The notes beneath the pieces are model-generated. The model was not told the origin of the DNA. It was given only the letters and a program-made list of their open reading frames with translations, and searched no databases. The position numbers and the translations under genes were made by a program. A DNA stretch of 64,000 nt from Egbenema bharatensis (GTDB lineage: Bacteria; Cyanobacteriota; Cyanobacteriia; Elainellales; Elainellaceae): positions 2,976,001 to 3,040,000 of the forward strand of contig NZ_CP182236.1 in the NCBI RefSeq assembly GCF_048077055.1. The letters run 5' to 3'. Positions 17,562 through 25,794 of the stretch are shown one piece after another. The first letter of the stretch is position 1, and each line of letters starts with the position of its first letter.

Positions 17562-18341
17562 ATGGATGAACTGATTGAAATTGATCTGCTCCGGTTTGGG
17601 TTTTCCCTGGGGTTGATGTTGATTGCTATTGGCTTGTCGGCGTGGCAACAGTTGGGTCTGGAGTGGAATCTGGCGATGGCTACGGGGCGGACGGTGGTGC
17701 AACTCCTGGCGGTAGGGTACATCCTGGAACTGGTGTTTGCGCTGGATAATCCCTGGGCGGTAATTGCAATTATTGCTGTGATGTCTGTGATTGCGACGAT
17801 CGTAGCTCGCAACCGAATCAGTAAAAAAGTGCCGCGTTTGTTACCCATTGTGGGACTGGCGATCGTGGTAGGGACGGCTTTAACGTTAGCCTATGTCAAC
17901 CTGCTCATCCTACAACCGGATCCCTGGTATCAGCCACAGTATCTTGTGCCACTGGCAGGGATTATTTTGGGCAATGCCATGACCGCAGCGGCGATCGGCG
18001 GTGAACGATTGGTCAGTACCCTCAACGCCAGCCAGCTAGAAATTGAAACCCATCTCAGCCTGGGCGCAACTCCTAATCAGGCAACTGCCCGCTACCGGAA
18101 TGAGGCGATCAAAGCGGGACTGATTCCGACGCTCAACTCGATGCTGGTAGTGGGAATTGTCAAACTGCCTGGCATTATTACTGGACAAATTCTCAGTGGG
18201 GTTGATCCGCTAGAGGCAGCGGTTTACCAGATGATCATTATGTTTATTCTGGCGATCGCTACCTTGGGCACCAGCATGGTTTTGATTGAGGGGATCTACC
18301 GCCAGTTTTTTAACCAAGCTGCCCAGTTGATTTTGCATTAA
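17562..18341 (+). CDS. fetB: FetB/YbbM-type ABC transporter permease (UPF0014)
   Basis: FetB is the membrane part of an exporter linked to iron homeostasis and peroxide resistance in E. coli. The product of about 259 residues has roughly seven hydrophobic segments and the family hallmarks GRTVVQLLAVGYIL, GIILGNAMTAAAIGGERL, IETHLSLGATPNQA and the late IVKLPGIITGQILSGVDPLE. The ATG at 17562 is preferred over the in-frame TTG at 17550. The ATPase partner FetA is not adjacent, so it must be encoded elsewhere if present. Substrate in this organism is unproven. Confidence 0.88.
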   Translation: MDELIEIDLLRFGFSLGLMLIAIGLSAWQQLGLEWNLAMATGRTVVQLLAVGYILELVFALDNPWAVIAIIAVMSVIATIVARNRISKKVPRLLPIVGLAIVVGTALTLAYVNLLILQPDPWYQPQYLVPLAGIILGNAMTAAAIGGERLVSTLNASQLEIETHLSLGATPNQATARYRNEAIKAGLIPTLNSMLVVGIVKLPGIITGQILSGVDPLEAAVYQMIIMFILAIATLGTSMVLIEGIYRQFFNQAAQLILH

Positions 18342-18353
18342 GCGGAGATGAAT

Positions 18354-18425
18354 TTCATAATCTAGAGTTCTTGTGGGGTGGGCATCTTGCCCGCCCAGTC
18401 AACCAAAGAATAGGTCATAATTTGG
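18354..18425 (-). repeat. Dispersed palindromic repeat family, copy D (short form)
   Basis: Read on the minus strand it gives TTGGTTGACTGGGCGGGCAA, then GATGCCCACCCCACAAGAAC, identical in the core to copy B. It lies just downstream of fetB. Confidence 0.8.
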
Positions 18426-18497
18426 ATGGGGAAATGCGGTTCATCAAAGCGATAATAGGAGAGTCAAGCGTTCTATTGCTCAAGGTTACGCCTTCCA

Positions 18498-18707
18498 ATG
18501 TATTCAAAACCTTTCAGAACAGATCAACCATCAGATCCCCTACTCGTTCAACCTCTCTCCAAGCAAACGGTGGAGGAGGTGATTCAACTACTAGACGATT
18601 GGATGGCAGATGAGTCTGGCTATGATGAGGCAGCTTGGGATGAATTAAAAGTAGCCCTTGATCAAGCGCGATCGAGTATTGATGCGCGGGGGCTGTTTGT
18701 TGAGTAA
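18498..18707 (+). CDS. Probable antitoxin partner of a PIN-domain toxin
   Basis: The 69-residue acidic protein contains VEEVIQLLDDWMADESGYDE and AAWDELKVALDQARSSIDAR. Its tail overlaps the start of the PIN-domain gene in another frame. Small acidic protein followed by an overlapping PIN toxin is the usual type II toxin-antitoxin layout, so an antitoxin role is inferred from context. No DNA-binding motif was recognised. Many cyanobacterial PIN genes have similar short companions. Confidence 0.65.
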   Translation: MYSKPFRTDQPSDPLLVQPLSKQTVEEVIQLLDDWMADESGYDEAAWDELKVALDQARSSIDARGLFVE

Positions 18708-19143
18708 GGTTGTCTTGCTGGATGCAGGGCCATTGGGAATGCTTACCCATCCACGAAAGAATCCAGAGATTAAACAGTGGTTGCAAAATTTGCTCCGTTC
18801 TGGCTGCATCGTTAAGGTTTCAGAAATTGCAGATTATGAGGTGCGACGGGAACTGCTTCGTGCAAACAGATTCCAAGGAATCCAGCGACTCGATCTCCTT
18901 AAGGTAACAATCGGTTTTGTTCCGATTACCACTGAGGTGATGTTGACCGCCGCCGAGTTATGGGCCCTTGCCAGAAGACAGGGAAAACCCACGGCAGATA
19001 ATAAGGCTTTGGATGCAGATGTAATTTTGGCAGCGCAAGCCCTTTTGATTCGTCAACAGGGAAGGGAAACGGTAATTGCCACAACAAATGTTGCTCATCT
19101 AGAGCAGTTTGTCTCTGCCCAAATTTGGACAACCATCAATTGA
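18682..19143 (+). CDS. PIN-domain protein, VapC-like toxin
   Basis: PIN domains are Mg-dependent RNases; VapC members cleave tRNA or rRNA. The product shows the first acidic motif LLDAGPLGM, the central DYEVRRELLRAN, the paired acidic motif ALDADVILAAQAL and the closing VIATTNVAHLEQF, as in a PIN subfamily frequent in cyanobacteria. The start is ambiguous: ATG 18682, or TTG 18697 or 18700, the last giving the family-like LSKVVLLDAGP. All overlap the upstream antitoxin ORF, which indicates coupling. Confidence 0.82.
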   Translation: MRGGCLLSKVVLLDAGPLGMLTHPRKNPEIKQWLQNLLRSGCIVKVSEIADYEVRRELLRANRFQGIQRLDLLKVTIGFVPITTEVMLTAAELWALARRQGKPTADNKALDADVILAAQALLIRQQGRETVIATTNVAHLEQFVSAQIWTTIN

Positions 19144-19158
19144 ACCCATCGATCGTCC

Positions 19159-19374
19159 TCACGCTCCAACCCCAGAGCCTCGATCGCCCTCTTTCAGATC
19201 AGCCCTAACCGGATCAAACACCACAATAAACTCCCCATCGGGAACTAACCGCCGCATTGCCTGAGCGTGACCTTCAGCATCAGACCAACTGCGAAAGCGA
19301 TCGATCACCACCCGCTGACAATTGGGCAGCAGACGAATTACCGCCCAGTGATTCAGGCGTTCTCGATAGGTCAT
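19159..19374 (-). CDS. Short conserved-looking hypothetical protein
   Basis: From the ATG at 19374 the product is about 71 residues, MTYRERLNHWAVIRLLPNCQ followed by RVVIDRFRSWSDAEGHAQAM and a PDGEFIVVFDPV end. The pattern looks like a small soluble protein predicted from several cyanobacteria, without a known role. The open frame extends upstream to 19500, but that part looks non-coding. It is convergent with the PIN-toxin gene. Confidence 0.55.
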   Translation of the reverse strand: MTYRERLNHWAVIRLLPNCQRVVIDRFRSWSDAEGHAQAMRRLVPDGEFIVVFDPVRADLKEGDRGSGVGA

Positions 19375-19585
19375 AATTAGATTGTCTCCATGAAAATGTG
19401 GAACCAGAGCCAGTCCCCCGGAGCCTGAGAAACTTGGGAGGGCTGGCTTTTGGTTTGTGATTAATCTGAATCTACCACACATAATCACAAAATGACGCAT
19501 TGTACGTCACAATGTGCTATTTCTAGATGTAGTGGTTTAAAGCAGCGTAAAATGGGCTATGTTGCGATATTTTGTGATTGAATTC

Positions 19586-19750
19586 ATGGCTACACGCGGA
19601 CGTGTGACCGCCTATTTGCCGGAGGACATTCAGAAGGCACTGGAAGAATGGGCTACAGAGGAGAGTCGCTCGATCAGTAGTCTCGTAACGTATTTGCTGA
19701 CTCAAGCGGTGAAAGAACGTCAAGAGAAAAAAACGCAGGGATCTGACTAA
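19586..19750 (+). CDS. Ribbon-helix-helix (CopG-like) DNA-binding protein
   Basis: From ATG 19586 the product is about 54 residues: MATRGRVTAYLPEDIQKALE, then WATEESRSISSLVTYLLTQA. The beta strand with alternating hydrophobics followed by two helices fits the RHH_1/CopG fold, used by plasmid copy-number repressors and antitoxins. It is the first of three tiny DNA-binding genes in a row (RHH, XRE, RHH). No toxin is encoded right after it. Autoregulation of the cluster is plausible but inferred. Confidence 0.75.
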   Translation: MATRGRVTAYLPEDIQKALEEWATEESRSISSLVTYLLTQAVKERQEKKTQGSD

Positions 19751-19791
19751 ACAATTAGCCTGTATGATGAGCCTCTGACACTATTTGAGGC

Positions 19792-20034
19792 ATGGGAAAA
19801 GCAGGTCGAGCATTAAGGCAAGTTTTGAAAACTTACAAAATCAGTCAGAATAAGCTGGCTGTCACGATGGGAGTTGAGCGCTCTGCCGTGTTCAAGTGGT
19901 TTCATGAGGAACGCGATCCAACGGCGGAAACGGTTGTCGAAATCGTTCAAGCTTTGAGACGGCTTGATTCGGAAGCCGCCGAGAGTTTTGTAGATTTGTA
20001 TCTAGGTGAGTCTTCGTCGGACGATGAGCGGTAG
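19792..20034 (+). CDS. XRE-family helix-turn-helix regulator
   Basis: The 80-residue protein is almost entirely one Cro/C1-type helix-turn-helix: LRQVLKTYKISQNKLAVTMG is helix one to two and VERSAVFKWFHEERDPTAET the recognition region. An acidic SSSDDER tail follows. It sits 41 bases after the first RHH gene. The operator and effector are unknown. Confidence 0.82.
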   Translation: MGKAGRALRQVLKTYKISQNKLAVTMGVERSAVFKWFHEERDPTAETVVEIVQALRRLDSEAAESFVDLYLGESSSDDER

Positions 20035-20054
20035 TCATAGGAAATGATGACAAA

Positions 20055-20255
20055 ATGGAGGAAACTTGTACAGATTTATTAGAGTTCATGGGTGATAGTG
20101 AGCGCATTTCAGTAGTTTTGCCCTCCGAGACAAAGAAGGCATTGGAGAAGCTTTGTCAGATTGAAAAGCGTTCTATCTCTAACTTTGTTTATCTCTTGAT
20201 TCAGGAAGCCATTGATCGAGCCAAAGTAGAAGGAAAGCTCTCTGATGACGTATGA
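20055..20255 (+). CDS. Second ribbon-helix-helix protein
   Basis: The 66-residue product carries SERISVVLPSETKKALEKLC and EKRSISNFVYLLIQEAIDRA, again an RHH fold. An internal ATG at 20088 (MGDSERIS) would give a more compact 55-residue protein. Its stop codon overlaps the ATG of a Phd-like antitoxin remnant as ATGA, so the two were once translationally coupled. Confidence 0.75.
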   Translation: MEETCTDLLEFMGDSERISVVLPSETKKALEKLCQIEKRSISNFVYLLIQEAIDRAKVEGKLSDDV

Positions 20256-20387
20256 ATTGGAAGATTGAAGACGCTCAACAAAATTGGTCTACTGTGCTTC
20301 AGGCTGCGGCACAAGAACCTCAACTCAATTTGTGAGCAAGATCATCTGATTGCGGCGATCACTGAGGGGACGACTCCTAGACGATGA
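20252..20387 (+). pseudogene. Phd/YefM-type antitoxin remnant, frameshifted
   Basis: From ATG 20252 the frame reads MNWKIEDAQQNWSTVLQAAA then QEPQLNL and stops. In another frame the sequence continues ICEQDHLIAAITEGTTPRR. Joined, the two parts resemble the N-terminal part of Phd/YefM antitoxins, in which a short W-x-(L/I)-x-x-A helix is followed by a QEPQLI strand. The reconstructed protein is still short and no toxin follows, so this looks like decay. Confidence 0.6.
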
Positions 20388-20572
20388 ATGAGCGAGGGAC
20401 GGATGGTAGTGCTTGGGTGACGGGCGGAGGGAGCGATTGTCTGTTCCTGCGCGGTGGTTCCTGGCTCAACTACCCCGGGTTCTGTCGTTTTGCGGCTCGC
20501 GACAGGTACTCACCAGTCGATCGGTACGGCAACAACGGCTTTCGGGTTGTTCTGTCTGCCAGGACTTCATAA
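20384..20572 (+). pseudogene. C-terminal remnant of an FGE-sulfatase-domain protein (DGR-target-like)
   Basis: The 62-residue frame encodes GTDGSAWVTGGGSDCLFLRG, then GSWLNYPGFCRFAARDRYSP and NNGFRVVLSA. This is the end of the formylglycine-generating-enzyme/sulfatase-modifying (C-type-lectin-like) domain. In cyanobacteria this C-terminus is often the variable region of diversity-generating retroelement target genes. The rest of the domain is missing upstream and no reverse transcriptase is found in the window, so it is a fragment. Confidence 0.7.
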
Positions 20573-20638
20573 CTCTTTACACTTTTTAACTTTTACGCTT
20601 TACACTTCTTCGCGCGAAGGAATCTCCCGACACATCCC

Positions 20639-20711
20639 GTACGGGCGAAGCATTTGCCAATTAACGTTACGGTCAATCTCAGCCGTATTGATGCAAATGC
20701 TTCGCCCCTAC
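20639..20711. repeat. REP-like palindrome, copy 1, upstream of the transposase
   Basis: GTACGGGCGAAGCATTTGC (20639-20657) is the inverted complement of GCAAATGCTTCGCCCCTAC (20693-20711) with one mismatch, around a 35-base loop. The same unit recurs inside the transposase gene. Confidence 0.8.
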
Positions 20712-20792
20712 CCATCGCGGGGAACCCGATATTGGGAATTACAAAAACGGATTGGGAATCCTGAAAACAACCGATCGCACCGATTCCCACTC

Positions 20793-21350
20793 ATGCAATA
20801 CAACCCCGATCTTCACCACAGACGATCGATCCGTCTGAAAGGATACGACTATTCCAGCCCAGGAGCCTACTTCATTACCATCTGTACCCGCGATCGGATC
20901 TGCTGGTTTGGCGAGGTGGTGGAAGGGGAAATGCGGTTGAATCAATTGGGGCAACGGGTGCGATCGGTCTGGCAAACCCTGCCGCATCATTTTCCGGGTT
21001 TGACCCTCGATGAATTTATCGTCATGCCGAACCACATGCGCGGGATTTTGGTTTTGAACGATACATCCCGTAGGGGCGAAGCATTTGCCAGCCAACCTAT
21101 CAGTCAATCTCACCGTATTGACGCAAATGCTTCGCCCCTACCCCCGTGTGGAACCCAACCGGGATCGATCGCCGCGATCGTGCAAAATTTCAAATCGGTT
21201 TCCACCCGTAAAATTAATCAAATTTGTCAAACACCCGGTACACCCATTTGGCAACGCAACTACTACGAACACATTATCCGCAACGAAAACGCATTACAGA
21301 ACATTCGCCAATACATTACATCCAACCCTGCCTCCTGGAAACAAGACTAA
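20793..21350 (+). CDS. REP-associated tyrosine transposase (IS200-like, Y1), motif damaged
   Basis: RAYT proteins are HUH-type single-strand transposases linked to REP palindromes. The product of about 185 residues has RRSIRLKGYDYSSPGAYFIT near the start, the metal-binding region EFIVMPNHMRGIL and the catalytic-tyrosine region WQRNYYEHIIRNENAL. The HUH pair should be H-x-H, but here the second histidine is arginine (CGC instead of CAC, residue 83), so catalysis is probably lost. Residues about 93-116 are encoded by a REP palindrome lying in frame within the gene. The longer upstream frame from 20454 is not part of the protein. Confidence 0.85.
   Translation: MQYNPDLHHRRSIRLKGYDYSSPGAYFITICTRDRICWFGEVVEGEMRLNQLGQRVRSVWQTLPHHFPGLTLDEFIVMPNHMRGILVLNDTSRRGEAFASQPISQSHRIDANASPLPPCGTQPGSIAAIVQNFKSVSTRKINQICQTPGTPIWQRNYYEHIIRNENALQNIRQYITSNPASWKQD
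21070..21141. repeat. REP-like palindrome, copy 2, inside the transposase gene
   Basis: GTAGGGGCGAAGCATTTGC (21070-21088) faces its exact complement GCAAATGCTTCGCCCCTAC (21123-21141). The unit keeps the transposase reading frame open and encodes RRGEAFAS ... RIDANASPLP. Confidence 0.85.
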
Positions 21351-21358
21351 ACAATTCA

Positions 21359-22795
21359 TCAGGACTTCCAGATCGGTAACTTCCGGGCAATCACAATGAG
21401 TTCATCCTTTTCTCGTAACCGTTCATTTTGGGGTGGATTCACCAGGGTTTCTCGCTTACCATTTGTTTGTCGTTCAACCGCCAGCAGAATTGCATCATAC
21501 TGGTGCTTGAGTTCTCCCGTGACTTCCCAAAACGTTGTATCAATCCATTCCATAGGCAAGGATACTTTGTAAATTTGGTTGCCCACCTGAACCGTAAGCA
21601 GTTCTGCCAGAACATCCGATGCGCCAAAATTGCGGGCAGAGGTAGCGATCAAATGGCTGGCCAATTCATCCGACACCACCACATCTTCCACCCCCGCCAC
21701 TCGAAGCTGCACATTATTTTTGCGATCGAGCAGTTGGGCACAGGTGTAGATTTTGGGGTTCAGTTTTTCAATGGTGAGAGCGGCCAGAACCGTCCGGGCA
21801 TCGCGGTCTTGATCGCTACGAGGGCAGGTGGCATCGGCGAGTAAAATGGCGCGAGAAGCGTAGTAGATCCCCACCGTTTCTAGAGCTTCGATCGTGGTGT
21901 AATCCCCGGTGTAGAAGTAAATCTGGGAGCGATCGGTACTCTTCAGTTCCCTCTCCGGCGTTTCGATGAATTCTGCTACAACGACGATCGGCAGTTTTTT
22001 CAAGTCTGGATCGGCGTGTAGTTCTTCAATTACCAGATGGCCACTGCGATTCCAACCGCAAATTACGATATGCCCGCGCAGTTCGTCCAGTTCCAAGTAG
22101 CGAATTTCCATCACATTTTTCAACCGTTGTACCATTACTGCTGATACTACCCCAGTGAAAACGGCAAACATGGTCAAGCCGCCTACCAACACAATTAGGG
22201 TAATAAATCGTCCACCATCGGTTTGGGCTTCACCACCGATCGGCTCTCCAGAAACGAGGGTAAAAAAGCTCCACCACAGGGCATCTCGCAAGCTAGAAAA
22301 ATCCTGGTTCTGGCGGCCCTCCACCAGGTAAATTCCTAAAGCGCCCACCAAAACGATCAGTCCCACCATGACAAACAGCCCCAGTTGGGCACTCAGGCTA
22401 GCCGCCACGGTGGAAGACACGCGCAGTAGATTACGATTGATAAGAATCCCCACCCGCAGCAACCGCAGCAACCGTAGCAACCGCAGAACGTGAAAGGCCG
22501 GCAAAAAAGGCAGCACAGCGATAATATCGATCCAATACTGCTTAAAAAAGCGATCTTTCCGCCGAGCAATGTAGTACCGGATGCTCAATTCAATCACAAA
22601 AATAACCGTGAGCACACCATCCACCGTGGACAGGATAGGCAAAGGCACACCCGGCTCCGAAGCCACCTCAGCCATCACAATCAAAACGGATGCCAGAATC
22701 AGCAGGATCAGGATGAACTCAGTGTAGGAATCGTGAATAAAGCGATCGAGCCGGAGCTGGAAGGGACTGGGAGACGAATCTAACGCCGTAGTCAT
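21359..22795 (-). CDS. Voltage-sensor-type ion channel with RCK/TrkA-N domain
   Basis: The 478-residue membrane protein has six hydrophobic segments with an S4-like arginine-leucine run (HVLRLLRLLRLLRVGILINR), a pore loop, and a cytoplasmic Rossmann-type TrkA-N domain starting at GHIVICGWNRSGHLVIEEL, then a TrkA-C-like end. This is the layout of prokaryotic Kv-like channels. The pore reads LWWSFFTLVSGEPIGGEA rather than the potassium filter TVGYGD, so selectivity cannot be assumed. It is convergent with the transposase gene. Confidence 0.85.
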   Translation of the reverse strand: MTTALDSSPSPFQLRLDRFIHDSYTEFILILLILASVLIVMAEVASEPGVPLPILSTVDGVLTVIFVIELSIRYYIARRKDRFFKQYWIDIIAVLPFLPAFHVLRLLRLLRLLRVGILINRNLLRVSSTVAASLSAQLGLFVMVGLIVLVGALGIYLVEGRQNQDFSSLRDALWWSFFTLVSGEPIGGEAQTDGGRFITLIVLVGGLTMFAVFTGVVSAVMVQRLKNVMEIRYLELDELRGHIVICGWNRSGHLVIEELHADPDLKKLPIVVVAEFIETPERELKSTDRSQIYFYTGDYTTIEALETVGIYYASRAILLADATCPRSDQDRDARTVLAALTIEKLNPKIYTCAQLLDRKNNVQLRVAGVEDVVVSDELASHLIATSARNFGASDVLAELLTVQVGNQIYKVSLPMEWIDTTFWEVTGELKHQYDAILLAVERQTNGKRETLVNPPQNERLREKDELIVIARKLPIWKS

Positions 22796-23007
22796 TAGGT
22801 GAGATCTGTACGGAGGGGGGTGGACACAGATAGGATAACTGAATCAATTGCGTTTGACGGCAATCAACAGAAAGCCTACCAATTGTGTTTGGTTAAAATT
22901 GTTACAGCTGGCTCAATCTTGCTCAGTTTTTTAACCGCCCATCAGGCTGCCCCAGAGGCACCGTTGGTAATGAGATAAAATCAAAACGAACCCGATGAGC
23001 ATCCCTT

Positions 23008-24180
23008 TTGACTTTGCTGCAACCCGATCAATATCGCCAGCAATTTCCGGCGCTGACCGATAAAGCTTATTTCAACTACGGTGGGCAGGGCCCAATGCCC
23101 CAGAACGCAATCAGTGCCATTTACCGCGCCCATGAGTACGTGCAGCGATCGGGGCCATTCTCCAGTGCCATTAATCGCTGGATCAGTCAGGAAGAGAAGC
23201 AGTTACGAGAGACGATCGCCGCAGAGCTACAGGTTCCCCTGGAGACGATCGCCCTGACCGAAAACGTTTCAACTGGCTGCAATATTGCCATGTGGGGCAT
23301 GGACTGGCAACCAGGCGATCATTTACTGCTGTCCGATTGTGAGCATCCCAGCGTGATTGCAACGGCTCTGGAACTTCAGCATCGTTTTGGCATTGAAGTC
23401 ACCACCTGTCCCCTGCTGGCTACTTTAAATGAAGGCGATCCGGTTGCCGTGATTCAGCAGCACCTTCGCCCCAGAACCCGCCTGGTTGCCCTCAGCCACA
23501 TCCTCTGGAATACCGGACAGGTGCTCCCACTACAAGAAATTGCCCAGGCCTGCCATACCCATGCGGGTGAAGTGCCGGTGCGGTTGTTGGTAGATGCGGC
23601 TCAGTCCGTCGGCGTGCTGCCCTTACATTTGGTGGAATTGGGTGTAGATTTCTATGCCTTCACCGGGCACAAGTGGTGGTGCGGCCCTGCCGGATTGGGA
23701 GGACTGTATGTGCGATCGGAGTTATTGACCGACCTCAGACCGACCTATGTGGGATGGCGAGGATTAACCCGGAATCCAGCCGGGTATCCCACGGGCTATC
23801 ACGCAGACGGGCGGCGGTTTGAAGTGGCCACCTCTGACTACACCCTGTATGCTGGACTTCAGGAAGCGATCGCCATCCATCAGTTGTGGGGAACCACCGA
23901 ACAGCGCTATCAACGGATTCGAGAATTAAGTCAATTTCTCTGGGAGCAACTGGGCCAAATCCCCTCCATCACCTGTTTGCGTACCGCTGCTCCAGAAGCC
24001 GGGCTGATTTCCTTTCGGACAGAGCAATCTAATCCAGCATCGATCGTTCAAACCCTGGAATCTCAGGGCTTTCTGCTGCGAACCATTCTTGACCCTGCCT
24101 GCATTCGAGCGTGTGTGCACTACTTCACCCTGGAATCAGAAATCGAGCGGTTGATTGAAGCCATTCGTCAAGCCATTTAG
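23008..24180 (+). CDS. Class V PLP enzyme, cysteine desulfurase / C-DES-like lyase
   Basis: The 390-residue protein is a fold-type I, class V aminotransferase-family enzyme. YFNYGGQGPMPQ near the start, the aspartate region LLVDAAQSVG and the Schiff-base lysine in FTGHKWWCGPAGLGGLYV (K222) are visible. The HKWxxGPAG context resembles cyanobacterial L-cysteine/cystine C-S lyase (C-DES), which releases persulfide for Fe-S assembly. A cysteine desulfurase remains possible. No Suf or Isc genes are adjacent. The start is a TTG at 23008 with no better in-frame ATG nearby. Confidence 0.82.
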   Translation: MTLLQPDQYRQQFPALTDKAYFNYGGQGPMPQNAISAIYRAHEYVQRSGPFSSAINRWISQEEKQLRETIAAELQVPLETIALTENVSTGCNIAMWGMDWQPGDHLLLSDCEHPSVIATALELQHRFGIEVTTCPLLATLNEGDPVAVIQQHLRPRTRLVALSHILWNTGQVLPLQEIAQACHTHAGEVPVRLLVDAAQSVGVLPLHLVELGVDFYAFTGHKWWCGPAGLGGLYVRSELLTDLRPTYVGWRGLTRNPAGYPTGYHADGRRFEVATSDYTLYAGLQEAIAIHQLWGTTEQRYQRIRELSQFLWEQLGQIPSITCLRTAAPEAGLISFRTEQSNPASIVQTLESQGFLLRTILDPACIRACVHYFTLESEIERLIEAIRQAI

Positions 24181-24504
24181 TTCACCAGCATCCCGCCATT
24201 CTGAGTTGATTCTGAGCCAATTTTGGGTCAGTTGCAGCGGCAATTGTAGCCCGTTCTGGTTTTCTGTTGTGCATAGAATATAGAACCCAATTGGTATCCA
24301 GAATTGCCATAAAGAAATACTTGAAATTTTCAGGCTAGCCGAACAATCTCGTTAGGCTAGAAAAAATCAATTCAGAATACCTCCGTAGAATCAACGCTGA
24401 CCAAGGGAGATGCGTCCAAACGCTGTGTGCGAAAACTGTGACGAAATTTGACTGGAGCCTTGCAGTGTTGCGAGTTCCTCACTCAGTCCATGACTTAGAA
24501 GACT
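24181..24504. other. Intergenic region before the histidine kinase
   Basis: These 324 bases hold no recognisable gene, repeat or RNA. The histidine kinase promoter should lie here. Confidence 0.5.
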
Positions 24505-25794
24505 ATGTTGCAAGACTTCACTCAAATTCGATCGCCTCAGTTTGCCCTGGATGATCTGGTGCGATTGGCAGCGCAAATCTGTCAGGCTCCTTTTGCCTGG
24601 GTAACGGCGTGGGAGGGCGATCGGCTGTCTGTGGTGGCATTCGTGGGGTTAGCCCCTGAGGCATTGCCCCTGGATTCAGGCTTTTGCTCATGGATGGAAT
24701 CGGAGTCACTGTTCATTGCAGATACCCTGGCAGACCCTGCCTTTGCCCATCATCCGGCTGTAACTGCTCCACCCCATATTCGAGCCTATGGGGGAGTTGC
24801 CCTCCTCTCGCCGCAGGGCGAAAACCTGGGAGCACTGTGTGTTCTGGATCAAATCCCGCGCCCGTTTGATCCCACTCAAGTGGATGCCCTCCATGCCCTC
24901 AGCCACCAGATCGCCGTGCAGTTTGCCCTTCAACGCCACGTCAACGAACTGGAGCAAACCCTTCACCAAGTTCAGCAGTACAGCGACAACCTGGAAGCAC
25001 AGGTTCAACAGCGCACCCAGGAATTAGCCTCTACCTTACTGCTGGCCGAAGCCGCCAACCAGCACAAGACTGAATTTCTGGCCAATGTCAGCCATGAACT
25101 GCGAACCCCCCTGACAACGATTCTGGGATTTGCGCGGCTGCTCCACGACCAAATTCACGGCAGCCTCACCCCCAAACAAATGCAGTATGTCAACTTAATC
25201 CACACCAGCGGTCAGCATTTGCTCAATTTAATTAATGATCTGCTGGATCTGAGCAAGGTTGAAGCGGGACGGATGGAGTTGGATCTCCAAGCCGTTTCAC
25301 CCGTTGATTTGTGTGAGCGAGTGCTGATGCTGATGCAGGAGCGATCGCACGACAGAAATATTACCCTCACCTTTGAGAATCAACTTCCCGATCGCATTAG
25401 AAGCGTACTGTTAGACGATCGCAAGGTGTACCAGATTCTGGTCAATCTGGTTTCCAATGCAATTAAATTTACGCCCACCCACGGGCAGGTCAACCTGCGG
25501 CTGAGTTTAGATAAAGATTCCATGCTCAATTTTTCTGTAACAGACACTGGCATCGGCATTCCCCCGGAACAGCAGGGCAAAATATTTGAGGCATTTTATC
25601 AAGTCGAAAATTCGATGCAGCGCCAAACTGGAGGAACCGGGCTGGGGCTGGCCCTCTGTCGGCAATTTGCCAAACTGATGAACGGCTCCATCCGGCTCGA
25701 ATCCCAGGTCAACCAGGGCAGCACCTTCTCCGTCCAGATTCCCCTTCACGCCAATCCGATCGCCCCCACGAAAATCATTCAACCCACCCGCTAG
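24505..25794 (+). CDS. GAF-domain sensor histidine kinase
   Basis: The 429-residue protein has an N-terminal GAF domain (about residues 15-145), a coiled-coil linker (about 145-190), a HisKA dimerisation domain with the phosphorylated histidine in FLANVSHELRTPL (H197) and an HATPase_c domain with the N box NLVSNAIKFTP, the G1 box DTGIGIP and the G2 box GGTGLGLAL. No membrane segment is seen, so it is soluble. The GAF domain lacks an obvious Cys for bilin attachment in the usual place, so the ligand is unknown. No response regulator is adjacent; the kinase is orphan here. Confidence 0.93.
   Translation: MLQDFTQIRSPQFALDDLVRLAAQICQAPFAWVTAWEGDRLSVVAFVGLAPEALPLDSGFCSWMESESLFIADTLADPAFAHHPAVTAPPHIRAYGGVALLSPQGENLGALCVLDQIPRPFDPTQVDALHALSHQIAVQFALQRHVNELEQTLHQVQQYSDNLEAQVQQRTQELASTLLLAEAANQHKTEFLANVSHELRTPLTTILGFARLLHDQIHGSLTPKQMQYVNLIHTSGQHLLNLINDLLDLSKVEAGRMELDLQAVSPVDLCERVLMLMQERSHDRNITLTFENQLPDRIRSVLLDDRKVYQILVNLVSNAIKFTPTHGQVNLRLSLDKDSMLNFSVTDTGIGIPPEQQGKIFEAFYQVENSMQRQTGGTGLGLALCRQFAKLMNGSIRLESQVNQGSTFSVQIPLHANPIAPTKIIQPTR

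Noticed and set aside
19374..19500. MCGRFRLITNQ at the start of a minus-strand frame, resembling the SRAP (YedK) N-terminus with its catalytic Cys2.
   Set aside because: The similarity ends after about ten residues and none of the later SRAP motifs is present; it is most likely chance.
20454..20792. Long upstream extension of the transposase frame.
   Set aside because: It runs through the FGE remnant in another frame and a REP palindrome; the conserved protein begins at 20793.
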